Source: Dyella_A ginsengisoli
Lineage (GTDB): Bacteria > Pseudomonadota > Gammaproteobacteria > Xanthomonadales > Rhodanobacteraceae
NCBI RefSeq assembly: GCF_044904665.1
Contig: NZ_JADIKM010000002.1
Span: 1 to 64,000, forward strand
Direction: 5' to 3'
Length of the DNA stretch: 64,000 nt
Position 1 is the first letter of the stretch; each line of letters opens with the position of its first letter. The notes beneath the pieces are model-generated. The model was given only the letters and a program-made list of their open reading frames with translations, did no database searches and was not told the DNA's origin. Shown piece by piece: positions 27,221 through 35,393 of this stretch. Both the position numbers and the translations under genes were made by a program.

Positions 27221-28609
27221 TCAGATCGGCTCCACCCACAGTAGCAGTCCCTCGCGGCGCAGCACCCGCACGCGGGCGCCCGTCGGCAACGTCGTCGCCG
27301 CCCGTACGCGCCAGCGTTCGCCGAGCACCAGTGCCCAGCCCTCGGCGCCCGCATCGAGAGGCGCCAGCAACTCGCCCTGCGCGTCGCGCAACAGCTCGTC
27401 GCCGCTGACCAGATGCGAGCGGCGGGAGGTGAACACCAGCCACAGCACCAGCGCGATCAGCAGCGCCGCCGCGGTGGCGATGCCGGCGATCACGCCGATG
27501 TTGACCGCGTATCCCGGTGTTCCCGAATGCATCAGCATGATCGACCCCAGCACGAATGAAATGATGCCGCCCACGCCAAGCGCGCCCACCGTCGGCGTGA
27601 GTGCCTCGGCCACCAGCAGGCCGATGCCCAGCGCCATCAGCGCCAGCCCGGCGTAGTTCACCGGCAGCCACTGCAGCGCATAGAACGCGACGAGCAGGCA
27701 GATCCCGCCGACCACGCCGGGCAGGATCGCGCCCGGATGGGTTGCTTCCAGCAGCAATCCGAAGATGCCGGCCAGCAGCAGCAAGTAGGCGATGGTGGGG
27801 TTGGTCACCACGGCCAGGAAGCGCGAGCGGGCATTGGGCGCGTAGTCGCGCACCGTGGCGCCGCGCAGGTGCAGCGTGAGCTCGCGCTCGCCCACACGCA
27901 CCACGCGGCCGTCGGCCTTGCCCAGCAGTTCGTGGACATCGCCGGCAACGAAATCGATCACCCGTTGCTGCGCGGCCTCGTCCGCCGTCAGCGTCGCCGC
28001 ACCACGCACCGCCTGCTCCGCCCAGCGGGCATTGCGACCGCGCAACTGGGCCAGCGAGCGGATATAGGCAATCGCATCATTGAGCACCTTGTTCGATTCG
28101 GCATCCGTGCGCTCGCCCGGCGGCGCCGGCGATGCAGCACTGCCGGAAGTCGCCGGTCCGGTCGTCGGCAGCGGCATTGGGGTGCGGCCACCCAGTGCCA
28201 CCGGCGTGGCCGCGCCCAGATGGGTGCCCGGCGCCATCGCTGCGATCTGCCCCGCATACAGGATGTAGGTTCCCGCCGAGGCCGCCCGTGCGCCGCCCGG
28301 CGCCACGTACACCAGCACCGGCAGCGGGCTGGCCAGCATATCGGCAATGATCCGGCGCATCGATTCGGACAGCCCGCCCGGCGTGTCCAGCTGCAGCACG
28401 ATGGCCGCCGACCCGTCGGCCACGGCCCGCGTCGCCGCGTCATGGAAGTACTCCGCCGCGGCCGGGCCGATCGCGTCATCCAGGGAAATCCGCGCCACCG
28501 TGGGCCGGCTTGCCGGCGCCGGCGCGATCGCCTGCGCTGCCGCCACGGCACCGAGCATGGCGGTGCAAACCAGCAGCCACCGGATCAGTCGTTGCAAGCT
28601 GCGCGTCAT
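27221..28609 (-). CDS. NfeD-family membrane protein with ClpP-like serine protease domain
   Basis: 462 residues. A signal/anchor segment, then a ClpP-like protease domain (LDTPGGLSESMRRIIADMLA; YVAPGGARAASAGTYIL, with the catalytic Ser in ASAG), a block of four or five transmembrane helices, and a C-terminal OB-fold NfeD domain (residues ~395-462). The long form of NfeD is known to cleave the hydrophobic C-terminus of its slipin partner. Start MTRSLQRLIR at 28609; the longer frame overlaps the response-regulator gene antisense. Confidence 0.9.
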   Translation of the reverse strand: MTRSLQRLIRWLLVCTAMLGAVAAAQAIAPAPASRPTVARISLDDAIGPAAAEYFHDAATRAVADGSAAIVLQLDTPGGLSESMRRIIADMLASPLPVLVYVAPGGARAASAGTYILYAGQIAAMAPGTHLGAATPVALGGRTPMPLPTTGPATSGSAASPAPPGERTDAESNKVLNDAIAYIRSLAQLRGRNARWAEQAVRGAATLTADEAAQQRVIDFVAGDVHELLGKADGRVVRVGERELTLHLRGATVRDYAPNARSRFLAVVTNPTIAYLLLLAGIFGLLLEATHPGAILPGVVGGICLLVAFYALQWLPVNYAGLALMALGIGLLVAEALTPTVGALGVGGIISFVLGSIMLMHSGTPGYAVNIGVIAGIATAAALLIALVLWLVFTSRRSHLVSGDELLRDAQGELLAPLDAGAEGWALVLGERWRVRAATTLPTGARVRVLRREGLLLWVEPI

Positions 28610-28733
28610 GGCGCCCCCGTTGGTCGCATGCGATGCCCGGAGCGTAACGCCTGCCGTGTTCAGAAGACGGAAGCATGGCGGGCATGAGCGGCGGCGCTCG
28701 ACGGCATCGGCCGCCCCCGCTACCGTTCCATCG

Positions 28734-29420
28734 ATGACCCGCCTGCTGATCGCCGACGACCACCCGCTGTTCCGCGCCGCCCTGTGCCAGGCGGCAGCCG
28801 CCAGCGTGGACGACTGCACCGTGCTGGAAGCGGCCGACCTGCACGCCGCGCTGGAGCGCCTGCGCGTGGATGCCGACATCGACCTGGTGCTGCTCGACCT
28901 GCACATGCCCGGCAGCCAGGGCCTGTCCGGGCTGGCCGCGCTGCGCGGCCAGCATCCGGGCGTGGCAGTGCTGGTGGTATCCGCGCACGACGAGCCGCGG
29001 GTGATCCGCCGCGTGCTCGATCACGGCGCGGCCGGCTTCATCCCCAAGAGCGCCAGCCCGGCCGAGATCGGCGAGGCGATCCGCGCCGTGCTCGACTGCC
29101 GCAGCTGGCTGCCACCGGCACTCGCGGCCGCCGTCGCCGCCCTGCCCGCCGATCCGGCCGATACCGATCTCGCCGGTCGCCTCGCGCGCCTCACCGAACA
29201 GCAGTACCGCGTGCTCGCCCTGCTCGCCGACGGCCTGCTCAACAAGCAGATCGCCGACCGCCTGGCCATCCAGGAACGCACGGTGAAAGCGCACGTCACC
29301 GCGATCTTCGAGAAGCTCGGCGTGCGCAACCGCACCCAGGCCAGCGCGCTGCTGCACGCAATGGCACTGGACGAGCCGGCGCGGCGGGATCGCACAGCGT
29401 ATCCGGCAAACGGTTACTGA
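28734..29420 (+). CDS. CrbR/ErdR-like LuxR-type response regulator
   Basis: 228 residues. The REC domain (MTRLLIADDHPLFRAAL; phospho-acceptor Asp55 in LLDLHM; Lys in GFIPKSA) is followed by a LuxR HTH (LTEQQYRVLALLADGLLNKQIADRLAIQERTVKAH kept in part as LTEQQYRVLALL...TVKAH). By architecture and by the nearby SSS-domain hybrid kinase it resembles CrbR/ErdR, which activates acetyl-CoA synthetase and other small-acid genes. Start ATG at 28734, divergent from NfeD. A methyltransferase gene follows after six bases. Confidence 0.82.
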   Translation: MTRLLIADDHPLFRAALCQAAAASVDDCTVLEAADLHAALERLRVDADIDLVLLDLHMPGSQGLSGLAALRGQHPGVAVLVVSAHDEPRVIRRVLDHGAAGFIPKSASPAEIGEAIRAVLDCRSWLPPALAAAVAALPADPADTDLAGRLARLTEQQYRVLALLADGLLNKQIADRLAIQERTVKAHVTAIFEKLGVRNRTQASALLHAMALDEPARRDRTAYPANGY

Positions 29421-29426
29421 TCGCGC

Positions 29427-30527
29427 ATGTCCGCCGCTCCCGACCCCGCCGCCAGTGCCGAGGGTGCTCCCTGGCTGTCACCCTGGCCGGCGGCTTCGCT
29501 GGAGCCGGTGCCGCGTTGCCCGGTGTGCGGATCCAGCGAGCGGCACGTCATGCACCGTGAGCTGGTCGACGACTCGTTTTGTATCGCGGCCGGCCGCTGG
29601 ACGCTCTACCGCTGCGCGCAGTGCCGTTGCGCGTGGCTCGATCCGCGCCCGGATCGCGCCAGCATCGGCAGCGCCTACGGCAACTACTACACGCATGCCA
29701 TCGACGATGGCGCCGGCCGGAAACCGCCCGCCAGCGGATTGCGCCGGCTCAGACTGGCCCTTTTCAACGGCTACACCAATGCGCGCTACGGCACCCAGCG
29801 CGAGCCCGCCAGTCGATGGGGCCCATGGCTGATGCGGTTGGCCGGGCGCCATCGCCAGCGACTGGATGCCGCCTTCCGCTACCTGCCCCGGCCACGGCCC
29901 GGACAAACGCTGCTCGACCTGGGCTGCGGCAACGGCGATTTCCTGCTGGCGGCGCGCGAGGCCGGCTGGACCGTTCGCGGCATCGATCCCGATCCGCAAG
30001 CCGTGGATCTGGCGCGCCAGCGCGGGCTGGACGCACGCGTCGCCTCGCTCGACGCCGTTGCCGACCTGCCCGAGCGCTTCGACGCGATCACGCTCAGTCA
30101 TGTGCTGGAGCATCTGCACGATCCGGCGCAAACGCTGGCCGACATCCACCGGATGCTGCGTCCCGGCGGCTGGCTGTACATCGACACGCCCAATATCGAC
30201 AGCCGCGGTGCGGCGCGCTGGGGCGTCCACTGGCGCGGGCTGGAAGCGCCGCGGCATCTCGTGCTGTTCGGCATGGATGGCCTGCTCGGCCTGCTCGGCC
30301 GAACCGGATTCCGGGACGTGCGGATCAAGCGGCGCACCGTGGTGCGCAAGTTCATCTATCTGAGCAGCCTGCGCATGCAGCAGGGCCACTCACCCTACGC
30401 GCGACACCCGCGCAAGCTGCCGCCGATGATGCGCCTGGCCCTGAAATACCTGCCGGTATCGGCGCGGCACGACGAATTTCTCACGCTGCTGGCTCGCAGG
30501 ACGGACGATCCCGCGGGCCCGCGCTGA
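29427..30527 (+). CDS. Class I SAM-dependent methyltransferase with N-terminal zinc ribbon
   Basis: 366 residues. The N-terminus has a four-cysteine pair (CPVCGS and CAQCRCAW) typical of 'class I methyltransferase with zinc ribbon' proteins in polysaccharide or cell-envelope gene sets. The SAM motif is LLDLGCGNGDFLLAA (~168-182), with LSHVLEHLHDP as the post-II motif. Substrate unknown. It starts six bases after the response regulator. Its last 47 bp overlap the 3' end of the convergent hybrid kinase gene. Confidence 0.85.
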   Translation: MSAAPDPAASAEGAPWLSPWPAASLEPVPRCPVCGSSERHVMHRELVDDSFCIAAGRWTLYRCAQCRCAWLDPRPDRASIGSAYGNYYTHAIDDGAGRKPPASGLRRLRLALFNGYTNARYGTQREPASRWGPWLMRLAGRHRQRLDAAFRYLPRPRPGQTLLDLGCGNGDFLLAAREAGWTVRGIDPDPQAVDLARQRGLDARVASLDAVADLPERFDAITLSHVLEHLHDPAQTLADIHRMLRPGGWLYIDTPNIDSRGAARWGVHWRGLEAPRHLVLFGMDGLLGLLGRTGFRDVRIKRRTVVRKFIYLSSLRMQQGHSPYARHPRKLPPMMRLALKYLPVSARHDEFLTLLARRTDDPAGPR

Positions 30528-33500
30528 GCCCGCGCTGCCCCACGTGCTGCAGCACCTGGCGCAGCGCCAGCGGCTTGAGCGGCTTGTGCAGCACCGTGGC
30601 GCCCAGGTCCAGCAGGCGCTGGCGCAGCTCGCTGTCGCGATCGGCGGTGAGGATCACCGTGGGCACGTCGGCGTGCCGGTCGCGCAATGCCGACCACACG
30701 TCGAGGCCGGTGCGGCCAGCGTCGAGGTGGTAGTCGAGGATCTGGATGTCCGGTCGCCACGGCGCGGCGATCGCCTGCTCGCCGTGGCGCGCGGCGTGCA
30801 CTTCCCAGCCCCAGCCCGTGAGCAGGTGGGTGAGCGCGGCCAGCGCGGCCGGCTCGTTGTCCAGCACCAGCGCGCGGCCGATCGCCAGCGGCTGCAGCGG
30901 CGCCGCGGCGGTCGTCACTGACGCACGCACCGGCTGCGCCAGCGGCACGTCGAGATGGAACACGCTGCCGCGGCCGGGCGTGGAGCGCAGGCCCAGCGGG
31001 TGATCCAGCAGTGCGGCCATGCGCTGGGCGATCGACAGGCCCAGGCCCAGCCCCTGCCCGCCCGCCGCGCTGCCGCGGCGGAACTCCTGGAAGATCAGCT
31101 GCTGCTCGTCCGGCGCGATGCCCGGTCCGGTGTCCCACACCTCCACGCGCAGCGCATCGCCGCGGCGGCGCACGCCGAGCAGCACGCGGCCGCACTCGGC
31201 GTAGCGCAGCGCGTTGGAAAGAAAATTCTGCAGCACGCGGCGCAGCAGCTGCGGATCGGTGCGCACCCACGCGCTCGTGACGACCACGTCGAAACGCACG
31301 CCGCGATCGCGCGCGATGGCGCGGAACTCGGCGGCGAGCGGATCGAGCACCTCGGCCAGCGCCACCGCGCGCGGCTGCGGATGCAGCCGGCCGCCCTCCA
31401 GCCGTGCGATGTCGAGCAGGCCCGCGAGCAGGCCCTCGGTGGCCGACAGCGCGCCGTTGAGGTGCTGCGCGGTGGCCACATCGGCGCCGCGCTCGGTGAG
31501 CGCGTGGGCGAACAGCTGCGCGGCGTGCAACGGCTGCATCAGGTCGTGGCTCACCGCCGCGAGGAAGCGGCTCTTCGCCTCGTTGGCGCGCTGCGCCTCG
31601 CTGGAAGCGGCGGCCAGCGCGCGGGTGCGCTCTTCCACACGCTGCTCCAGCGTTTCGTTGATGCGCTTGAGCGCCGCCTCCGCCTGGCGGAACGCGGTGA
31701 CGTCGGTGAAGGTGGCGACGAAGCCGCCGCCGGGCATCGGATTGCCGCGGATCTCCACCACCGTGCCGTCCGGAAAGCGCCGCTCGGACAGATGCCGGGT
31801 GCCGGCGCGCATGTGCTGCAGGCGGCGGTGCACCCGAGCCTCGCGCGTGTCCTCGTCGAACACCTCGCCGACGATGCCCAACGTCACCGCGTAGCGCGTG
31901 AGGTCGGCCACCGGACGCCCCACCTGCAGCAGCTCCGGCGGATAGTCGAACAGGCTGGCGTAGCGGCTGTTCCACGCCACCAGCCGCAGCTCGGCATCCA
32001 CCACGCAGATGCCCTGGCTCATGTTCTCCAGCGCCGCCTCAAGCACGCGCTGGTTGAAGCGCAGGTCCTGCGCCGCCTCGCCGACGATGGCGGCGACGGT
32101 ATCGAGATCGCCGCGCCCCTGCCGATGCACCACCTCCAGCAGCAGCCGCGCAGACGCCGCGCCGATCACCGCCGCCAGCTCGTGCTCCACCTCGGCCATG
32201 CGCGTGGCGCCGGCCAGCCCGTGCGCGGGCGCCTGCGCAAACAGATGCTCGACACGCTCCGGCGGCAGGAAGCGCACCGCCAGCGCGCGCAGCTCGGCCA
32301 GGCCCACGTCGCCCACGCCAGCGGCGCCCGCCGCCCGGCCGTAGCGCGTGCCGGCCACCCAAGCGATCACCGCCACGTTCACCGCCAGGCTGAGTACCAC
32401 CGCGCGACCCAGCCGGCTCCATTCGCCCAGGCCGAGCAGGCGGTCCGGCGCCAGCCAGTCCTGCCCCAGCGGGCCGGCCAGCAGCCACGCAGGCGCCTCG
32501 GGCAGCACCACCGGCAGCAGGATGTAGAACCACACCAGCGTGCCTGTGGCGAGCCCGGCCACCACCGCGCGCGGCCCCAGCTGCGGCTTGTACATCGCCA
32601 CCAGCAGCGCCGGCGCCAGCCCGGCCAACGCCGAGAACGAAATCGCGCCGATGTCAGCCAGCGCGTCGTTGCGCGCCAGTACGCGGCTGTAGCCCCACGC
32701 CAGCAGGATCACGATCAGGATCGCCACGCGGCGCTGGGTGATCACCTCGCCGCGCAGGTCGCCGCGCTCGTCGCGTCCCCAGCCCGCACGCACGCGCAGC
32801 GGCGCGATGAAGTGGTTCACCACCATCAGGCTCAGCGCCAGCGTCGCCACCACCACCATGCTGGTCGCCGCGCTCAGGCCACCGAGGAAGGCCACCAGCG
32901 CCAGGCCGTGACGCTCCTGCGCCATCGGCAGCGCCAGCACGTACAGATCCGACGGCACTCCGCTCGGCCCCAGCCATGCGTCGCCCAGCCGCGCCAGCGG
33001 CAGGATCGGCAGCGAGATCAGCAGCATGTACAGCGGAAACAGCCAGCGCGCCGTGCGCACGTGGCGCTCGTCGCGGCACTCCACCACGCCGGCGTGGAAC
33101 TGGTGCGGCAGGGTGAACATGGCCAGCGCGCCGAGCAGGATCAGCGCCGGAAACCCGCGGCTGTCGTGCGGCACCGGCAGCGCCGGCGGCAGATGCGCGG
33201 GCAGCGGCGTGAACAGCAGCGAGCCCAGCGCCAGCATCGCGCCCAGCTTGAACAGCGACTCGAACGCCATCGCCAGCACCAGCCCGCGGTTGTGCGCGGT
33301 GGACGAGGCGCGCCGCGTGCCGAACAGCATCGCGAACAGCGCCATCAGCAGCGCCACGTACAGCGCGCTGTCCTGCCACGGCTCGGACTCGGCGAGCTGG
33401 CCGCGGTTGAGCATGGCGTAGCTCATCGCCACGGCTTTCAGCTGCAGCGCGATGTACGGCACGATGCCGATGATGATCACCGCGGTCACCAGCGCCGCCA

Positions 33501-33840
33501 GCCCCGCATGCCGGCCGAGGCGCACCGATACCAGATCCGCGATCGAGCCGGCGTTGTACTCGCGCGCCAGCTGCACCAGCCGGCGCAGCACCGTGACCGC
33601 CAGCAGGTACATCGCGATCGCGCCGACGAACGTGGGCGGCAGCCACCAGCCCGAGCGGCTGGCCTGAGTCACCGTGCCGTAGAACGTCCACGAGGTGCAG
33701 TGGATCGCCAGCGACAACGCGTAGACGATCGCCCAGCGCTTCTCGAACAGCTGCGGCCGCCGCTCGCCCAGCAGCGCCACGCCGAACAGCAGGCCCAGCC
33801 AGAGCAGCGCGGCGGCGGCGATCAGGGGCGTGCTCAGCAT
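30481..33840 (-). CDS. CrbS/MxtR-like hybrid histidine kinase with SSS-transporter sensor domain
   Basis: 1119 residues. About 13 membrane helices of a sodium:solute-symporter-like domain (to ~residue 500) are followed by a PAS domain (NMSQGICVVDAELRLVAWNS), a long coiled coil, a HisKA domain with VSHDLMQPLHAAQ (His ~765), an HATPase_c domain (LQNFLSNALRYA; WDTGPGIAPDEQ) and a C-terminal REC domain with Asp ~1036 in ILDYHLD. This is the architecture of CrbS/MxtR, which pairs with CrbR/ErdR in the acetate switch. The start (MLSTPLIAAAAL, 33840) lacks a strong ribosome site. The response regulator at 28734-29420 is the likely partner, though a methyltransferase gene lies between. Confidence 0.85.
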   Translation of the reverse strand: MLSTPLIAAAALLWLGLLFGVALLGERRPQLFEKRWAIVYALSLAIHCTSWTFYGTVTQASRSGWWLPPTFVGAIAMYLLAVTVLRRLVQLAREYNAGSIADLVSVRLGRHAGLAALVTAVIIIGIVPYIALQLKAVAMSYAMLNRGQLAESEPWQDSALYVALLMALFAMLFGTRRASSTAHNRGLVLAMAFESLFKLGAMLALGSLLFTPLPAHLPPALPVPHDSRGFPALILLGALAMFTLPHQFHAGVVECRDERHVRTARWLFPLYMLLISLPILPLARLGDAWLGPSGVPSDLYVLALPMAQERHGLALVAFLGGLSAATSMVVVATLALSLMVVNHFIAPLRVRAGWGRDERGDLRGEVITQRRVAILIVILLAWGYSRVLARNDALADIGAISFSALAGLAPALLVAMYKPQLGPRAVVAGLATGTLVWFYILLPVVLPEAPAWLLAGPLGQDWLAPDRLLGLGEWSRLGRAVVLSLAVNVAVIAWVAGTRYGRAAGAAGVGDVGLAELRALAVRFLPPERVEHLFAQAPAHGLAGATRMAEVEHELAAVIGAASARLLLEVVHRQGRGDLDTVAAIVGEAAQDLRFNQRVLEAALENMSQGICVVDAELRLVAWNSRYASLFDYPPELLQVGRPVADLTRYAVTLGIVGEVFDEDTREARVHRRLQHMRAGTRHLSERRFPDGTVVEIRGNPMPGGGFVATFTDVTAFRQAEAALKRINETLEQRVEERTRALAAASSEAQRANEAKSRFLAAVSHDLMQPLHAAQLFAHALTERGADVATAQHLNGALSATEGLLAGLLDIARLEGGRLHPQPRAVALAEVLDPLAAEFRAIARDRGVRFDVVVTSAWVRTDPQLLRRVLQNFLSNALRYAECGRVLLGVRRRGDALRVEVWDTGPGIAPDEQQLIFQEFRRGSAAGGQGLGLGLSIAQRMAALLDHPLGLRSTPGRGSVFHLDVPLAQPVRASVTTAAAPLQPLAIGRALVLDNEPAALAALTHLLTGWGWEVHAARHGEQAIAAPWRPDIQILDYHLDAGRTGLDVWSALRDRHADVPTVILTADRDSELRQRLLDLGATVLHKPLKPLALRQVLQHVGQRGLSAGPRDRPSCEPAA

Positions 33841-34261
33841 GCTGAAGCGAGGAACGAGTGGAGAGGAGTGAGAAGTGAGAGCGAGCTCCCGTACACCGTG
33901 CGCGCAGGAAGCGCGCTGCTGTACCGGGGCCCCTTTGCGGCGGTGAGGAGCGGACGAAAAAGCCCGCAGGGTGGTGGGCAAGGATGCCCACCACGTTTCG
34001 CCGGGGCAGGATGCCCCGTCGAAACGCCCGGCCGATCCTCACGCATCCGGCGGCCATGGATGGCCGTCGGACGCCGCAACGGGGTGGCCTCTCTTTGGGT
34101 TACTTTTCTCTGGCCAAACAGAGAAAAGTGACTCGGGCCGCGACAGCGGCTCGAACGGCTTTTCGCTCCTGCTTTGCAAAGAGATGCCAGGCACAGCGAA
34201 TACGCTGGACCCTGGCTTGCGCCGGGGTGACGACCATGCAGGTCAACCGCACGTCCTGCCA
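33841..34261. repeat. 421-bp gene-free stretch made of repeat-like hairpins
   Basis: No credible gene. It holds three palindromes: GTGGTGGGCA-AGGA-TGCCCACCAC (33971-33994), then CGTTTCG...CGAAACG enclosing GGGGCA-GGA-TGCCCC (about 33994-34026), and ACTTTTCTCTG-N6-CAGAGAAAAGT (34102-34129). Sequences such as GGGTTACTTTTCTCTGGCCA are, from general knowledge, common as dispersed repeats in Xanthomonadaceae and give rise to spurious short proteins. The right end also has a GGACCCTGGC...CCGGGGTGACGA stretch resembling part of the 39240 repeat. Confidence 0.6.
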
Positions 34262-35302
34262 TCACTGCTTTGCAGGCAACCCCAGCGCGCGCGCGGCATT
34301 CACCAGCCAGCGCAGCTGCACGCCGTGGCGGGTGTCGTAGTCGGTGCCGGAGTATCCCCACCAGTCCCAGCATGCCTGCGGATTCAAGGGCGCGAAGCTT
34401 GCGCGGGTCTGAGGATAAAGCACCGCCACGCCGTAGGCGTCGGCCCAGCGGTTGAAGCCGGCATCCTTCACGAACGTCTCGCCGATCGCATCGGCGTTCT
34501 GCTTGCAGCCGTGCAGCGCCACCACCAGCCCGCAGGGCTTGCCGGCGGCGCAGGCCGGCGGCAGGTAGACGTAGCCCTTGGGCGCCAGGAAGGCATCGGC
34601 GCCGTCGGGTCGCAAAGCATCCTGGTCGAAGTCGAGCACGCGCCCTTTCGCGGCATCCGCCACCGGCTGCGACGGCGCGCCGAACAGCTGGCGGAAGATC
34701 TCGCCAGCCGCGTCGAACCCGCAGTGGCCCAGGTACGGCGATACCGATTGTCCGCAGTCCGCGCCCTTCGCCGCGATCGGCAGGTTGTGTGCGAACTCGC
34801 GCGCGCCATCGTCCACCACCTGCATGCCCGCGAGCGCGGCATCGCCATCGCGCAGGCGCTGGTAGAACTGCGCGCCCGCCTCGGCCACCGCTGGCGCGAC
34901 CACGCCGTCCGCCTTGCCGTGCAGCAGGTACACGTGCGACCTGGCCAGCGCGTTCAGCGGGCCGATCTCGCCCGCCGCCGCGCGCTTGCGCGCGTTCGCC
35001 ACCAGCGCGTCGACGTCGATCGCCGGCGCGCCCTTCATGCAGCTGGACAGCGCCGCCTGCAGGTTGCCGCCGGCGCAGCCGTAGGGGCCGCCGGCCACCA
35101 GCGCGGCATTCGGAAAAATGTCCGGATAGGCCAGCTGCGCCTGCGTGGCCATATACGCGCCGGACGACAGGCCGACCACGGCGACGCGCCCGGGCTCGAG
35201 CTGGAGGTGCGGCAGGCGCCCGTCGTGGCGCGCGGCGCAGGCGGCGCCGGCCACCAGCACGAGACTCAAACCCAGCAGGCGCAGTTGGGCGAACGAAGGC
35301 AT
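34262..35302 (-). CDS. Exported poly(3-hydroxybutyrate) depolymerase-family esterase
   Basis: 346 residues with a signal peptide (cleavage near ACAA, residue ~24). Alpha/beta hydrolase with nucleophile Ser46 in VVGLSSGAYM close to the mature N-terminus, an arrangement seen in type-2 or periplasmic PhaZ-like enzymes. A second conserved region is LVVALHGCKQNADAIG, and the C-terminal CWDWWGYSGTDY carries aromatic residues. The start at 35302 follows GAGGAG. Adjacent to a TonB receptor and a GntP permease, it likely degrades hydroxybutyrate polymer or oligomers. Substrate is inferred from family and context. Confidence 0.82.
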   Translation of the reverse strand: MPSFAQLRLLGLSLVLVAGAACAARHDGRLPHLQLEPGRVAVVGLSSGAYMATQAQLAYPDIFPNAALVAGGPYGCAGGNLQAALSSCMKGAPAIDVDALVANARKRAAAGEIGPLNALARSHVYLLHGKADGVVAPAVAEAGAQFYQRLRDGDAALAGMQVVDDGAREFAHNLPIAAKGADCGQSVSPYLGHCGFDAAGEIFRQLFGAPSQPVADAAKGRVLDFDQDALRPDGADAFLAPKGYVYLPPACAAGKPCGLVVALHGCKQNADAIGETFVKDAGFNRWADAYGVAVLYPQTRASFAPLNPQACWDWWGYSGTDYDTRHGVQLRWLVNAARALGLPAKQ

Positions 35303-35393
35303 TGAAAGCTCCTCGGAGCACGGTGGAAAAGAAAACGACCCGCGCGATCGGGGAGAGCATCGCACGGGTCGCAGGGAGGGCGGCGCGGCCGCC

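Noticed and set aside
33900..34350. Short plus- and minus-strand reading frames across the hairpin island
   Set aside because: They lack ribosome sites, are built from palindromic repeats and have no domain; treated as spurious.
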